Assembly: GCA_002451795.1 (NCBI GenBank)
Contig: DKDJ01000006.1
Span: forward strand, 148,424 to 172,181
From: Bacteroidales bacterium UBA6851
GTDB lineage: Bacteria; Bacteroidota; Bacteroidia; Bacteroidales; UBA932
Direction of reading: 5' to 3'
DNA: 23,758 nt
The translations under genes were made by a program, and so were the position numbers. The notes under the pieces are model-generated. The model ran no database searches and was not told the origin of the DNA. It saw nothing but the letters and a program-made list of their open reading frames with translations. This document shows, in pieces, positions 23,488 to 23,758 of the stretch (position 1 is the stretch's first letter; each line of letters begins with the position of its first letter).

Positions 23488-23758
23488 TTTCATTATAACA
23501 TTCTGTGCGAAATCAAGGCTTTTGCGGTACGCGAGAGATTTTCGAAGCATTTTGTAATGAGCATCGCGTCTTCGCGAATGGGATACTAACCGTCTTATCT
23601 CGCACTACCATTTCATGGAGGAGAGGACAAAGGACTTGACAGAACCGACAATTATTATTACACTCGCGGAGTTAGGTAGGTTCTCCAAGCTAAAAAGCAG
23701 GAACTCGCGGAGTCGAAAACCTATTCTTTATCAATGGTGTAATATGCAATATGGGTCT
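23488..23758. other. Gene-free tail with repeated CTCGCG/CGCGAG words
   Basis: I see no convincing gene, RNA or mobile element here. ACTCGCGGAGT (itself ACTC-GCG-GAGT) occurs twice, at 23662-23672 and 23703-23713. A small hairpin TCGCG-TCTT-CGCGA is at 23564-23577... its loop is four bases. A further gene or regulatory region may start beyond the window. Confidence 0.4.
23662..23713 (+). repeat. Two copies of ACTCGCGGAGT
   Basis: Identical 11-mers at 23662-23672 and 23703-23713, starts 41 bases apart (about four helical turns). Each has a 4-bp self-complementary pair of arms. The function is unknown; paired operator sites are one option. Confidence 0.45.

Noticed and set aside
23434..23713. 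CRISPR-like array from the CTCGCG words
   Set aside because: Copies are few, short, irregularly spaced and in both orientations, with no cas gene.

Overview
The window looks like a chromosomal segment of a Bacteroidales bacterium, below genus level unresolved. The evidence is an E-DUF2764-A-B-D-I-K V-type ATPase cluster, a TamL-type lipidated Omp85 protein, fimbrillin-like and nuclease surface modules, very weak Shine-Dalgarno signals, and promoters of the Bacteroidetes form TTTG-N19..21-TAnnTTTG. I see no tRNA, rRNA, insertion sequence, integrase or CRISPR array.

Positions 1-7232 (+ strand) hold a compact seven-gene operon for a V/A-type rotary ATPase. Genes are separated by 2-23 bases or overlap by ATGA, and the operon ends at a long, probably bidirectional hairpin. 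No separate C, F or G subunit gene is present; a DUF2764 gene sits between E and A, as in chlamydial and spirochaetal clusters. Subunit K carries every residue position used for Na+ coordination in the Enterococcus hirae enzyme, so a sodium pump is likely.

Positions 7233-10240 (- strand) hold a small exported protein of unknown function, a Dabb-domain protein with its own promoter, and a ZntA-like Zn/Cd/Pb-exporting P1B-ATPase. The ATPase has a His-rich N-terminus and a 15-bp palindrome in its promoter region.

Positions 10241-19208 (- strand) hold an eight-gene, nearly gapless run: tgt, an LptG/LptF-family permease, dut, murF, a SpoU rRNA methyltransferase, tamL, a cytoplasmic GH13 alpha-glucan hydrolase and a HAD phosphatase. 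It mixes envelope building (LPS transport, peptidoglycan precursor, outer-membrane assembly) with nucleotide and RNA modification. The Tgt lacks the usual zinc-binding cysteines.

Positions 19209-20681 (+) hold a nupG-like nucleoside transporter, divergent from tgt, with a terminator whose hairpin occupies the spacer of the next promoter.

Positions 20648-23490 (+) are the most unusual part. A strong promoter drives a 52-aa peptide containing a run of nine G, then a fimbrillin-like lipoprotein whose frame is stopped by a single UGA. The frame then continues open for 383 codons through a Gly/Ser linker, an Fn3-like module and a DNA/RNA non-specific endonuclease. A hairpin starts three bases after that UGA. 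A perfect 16-bp terminator closes the locus. The last 270 bases have no recognisable gene.
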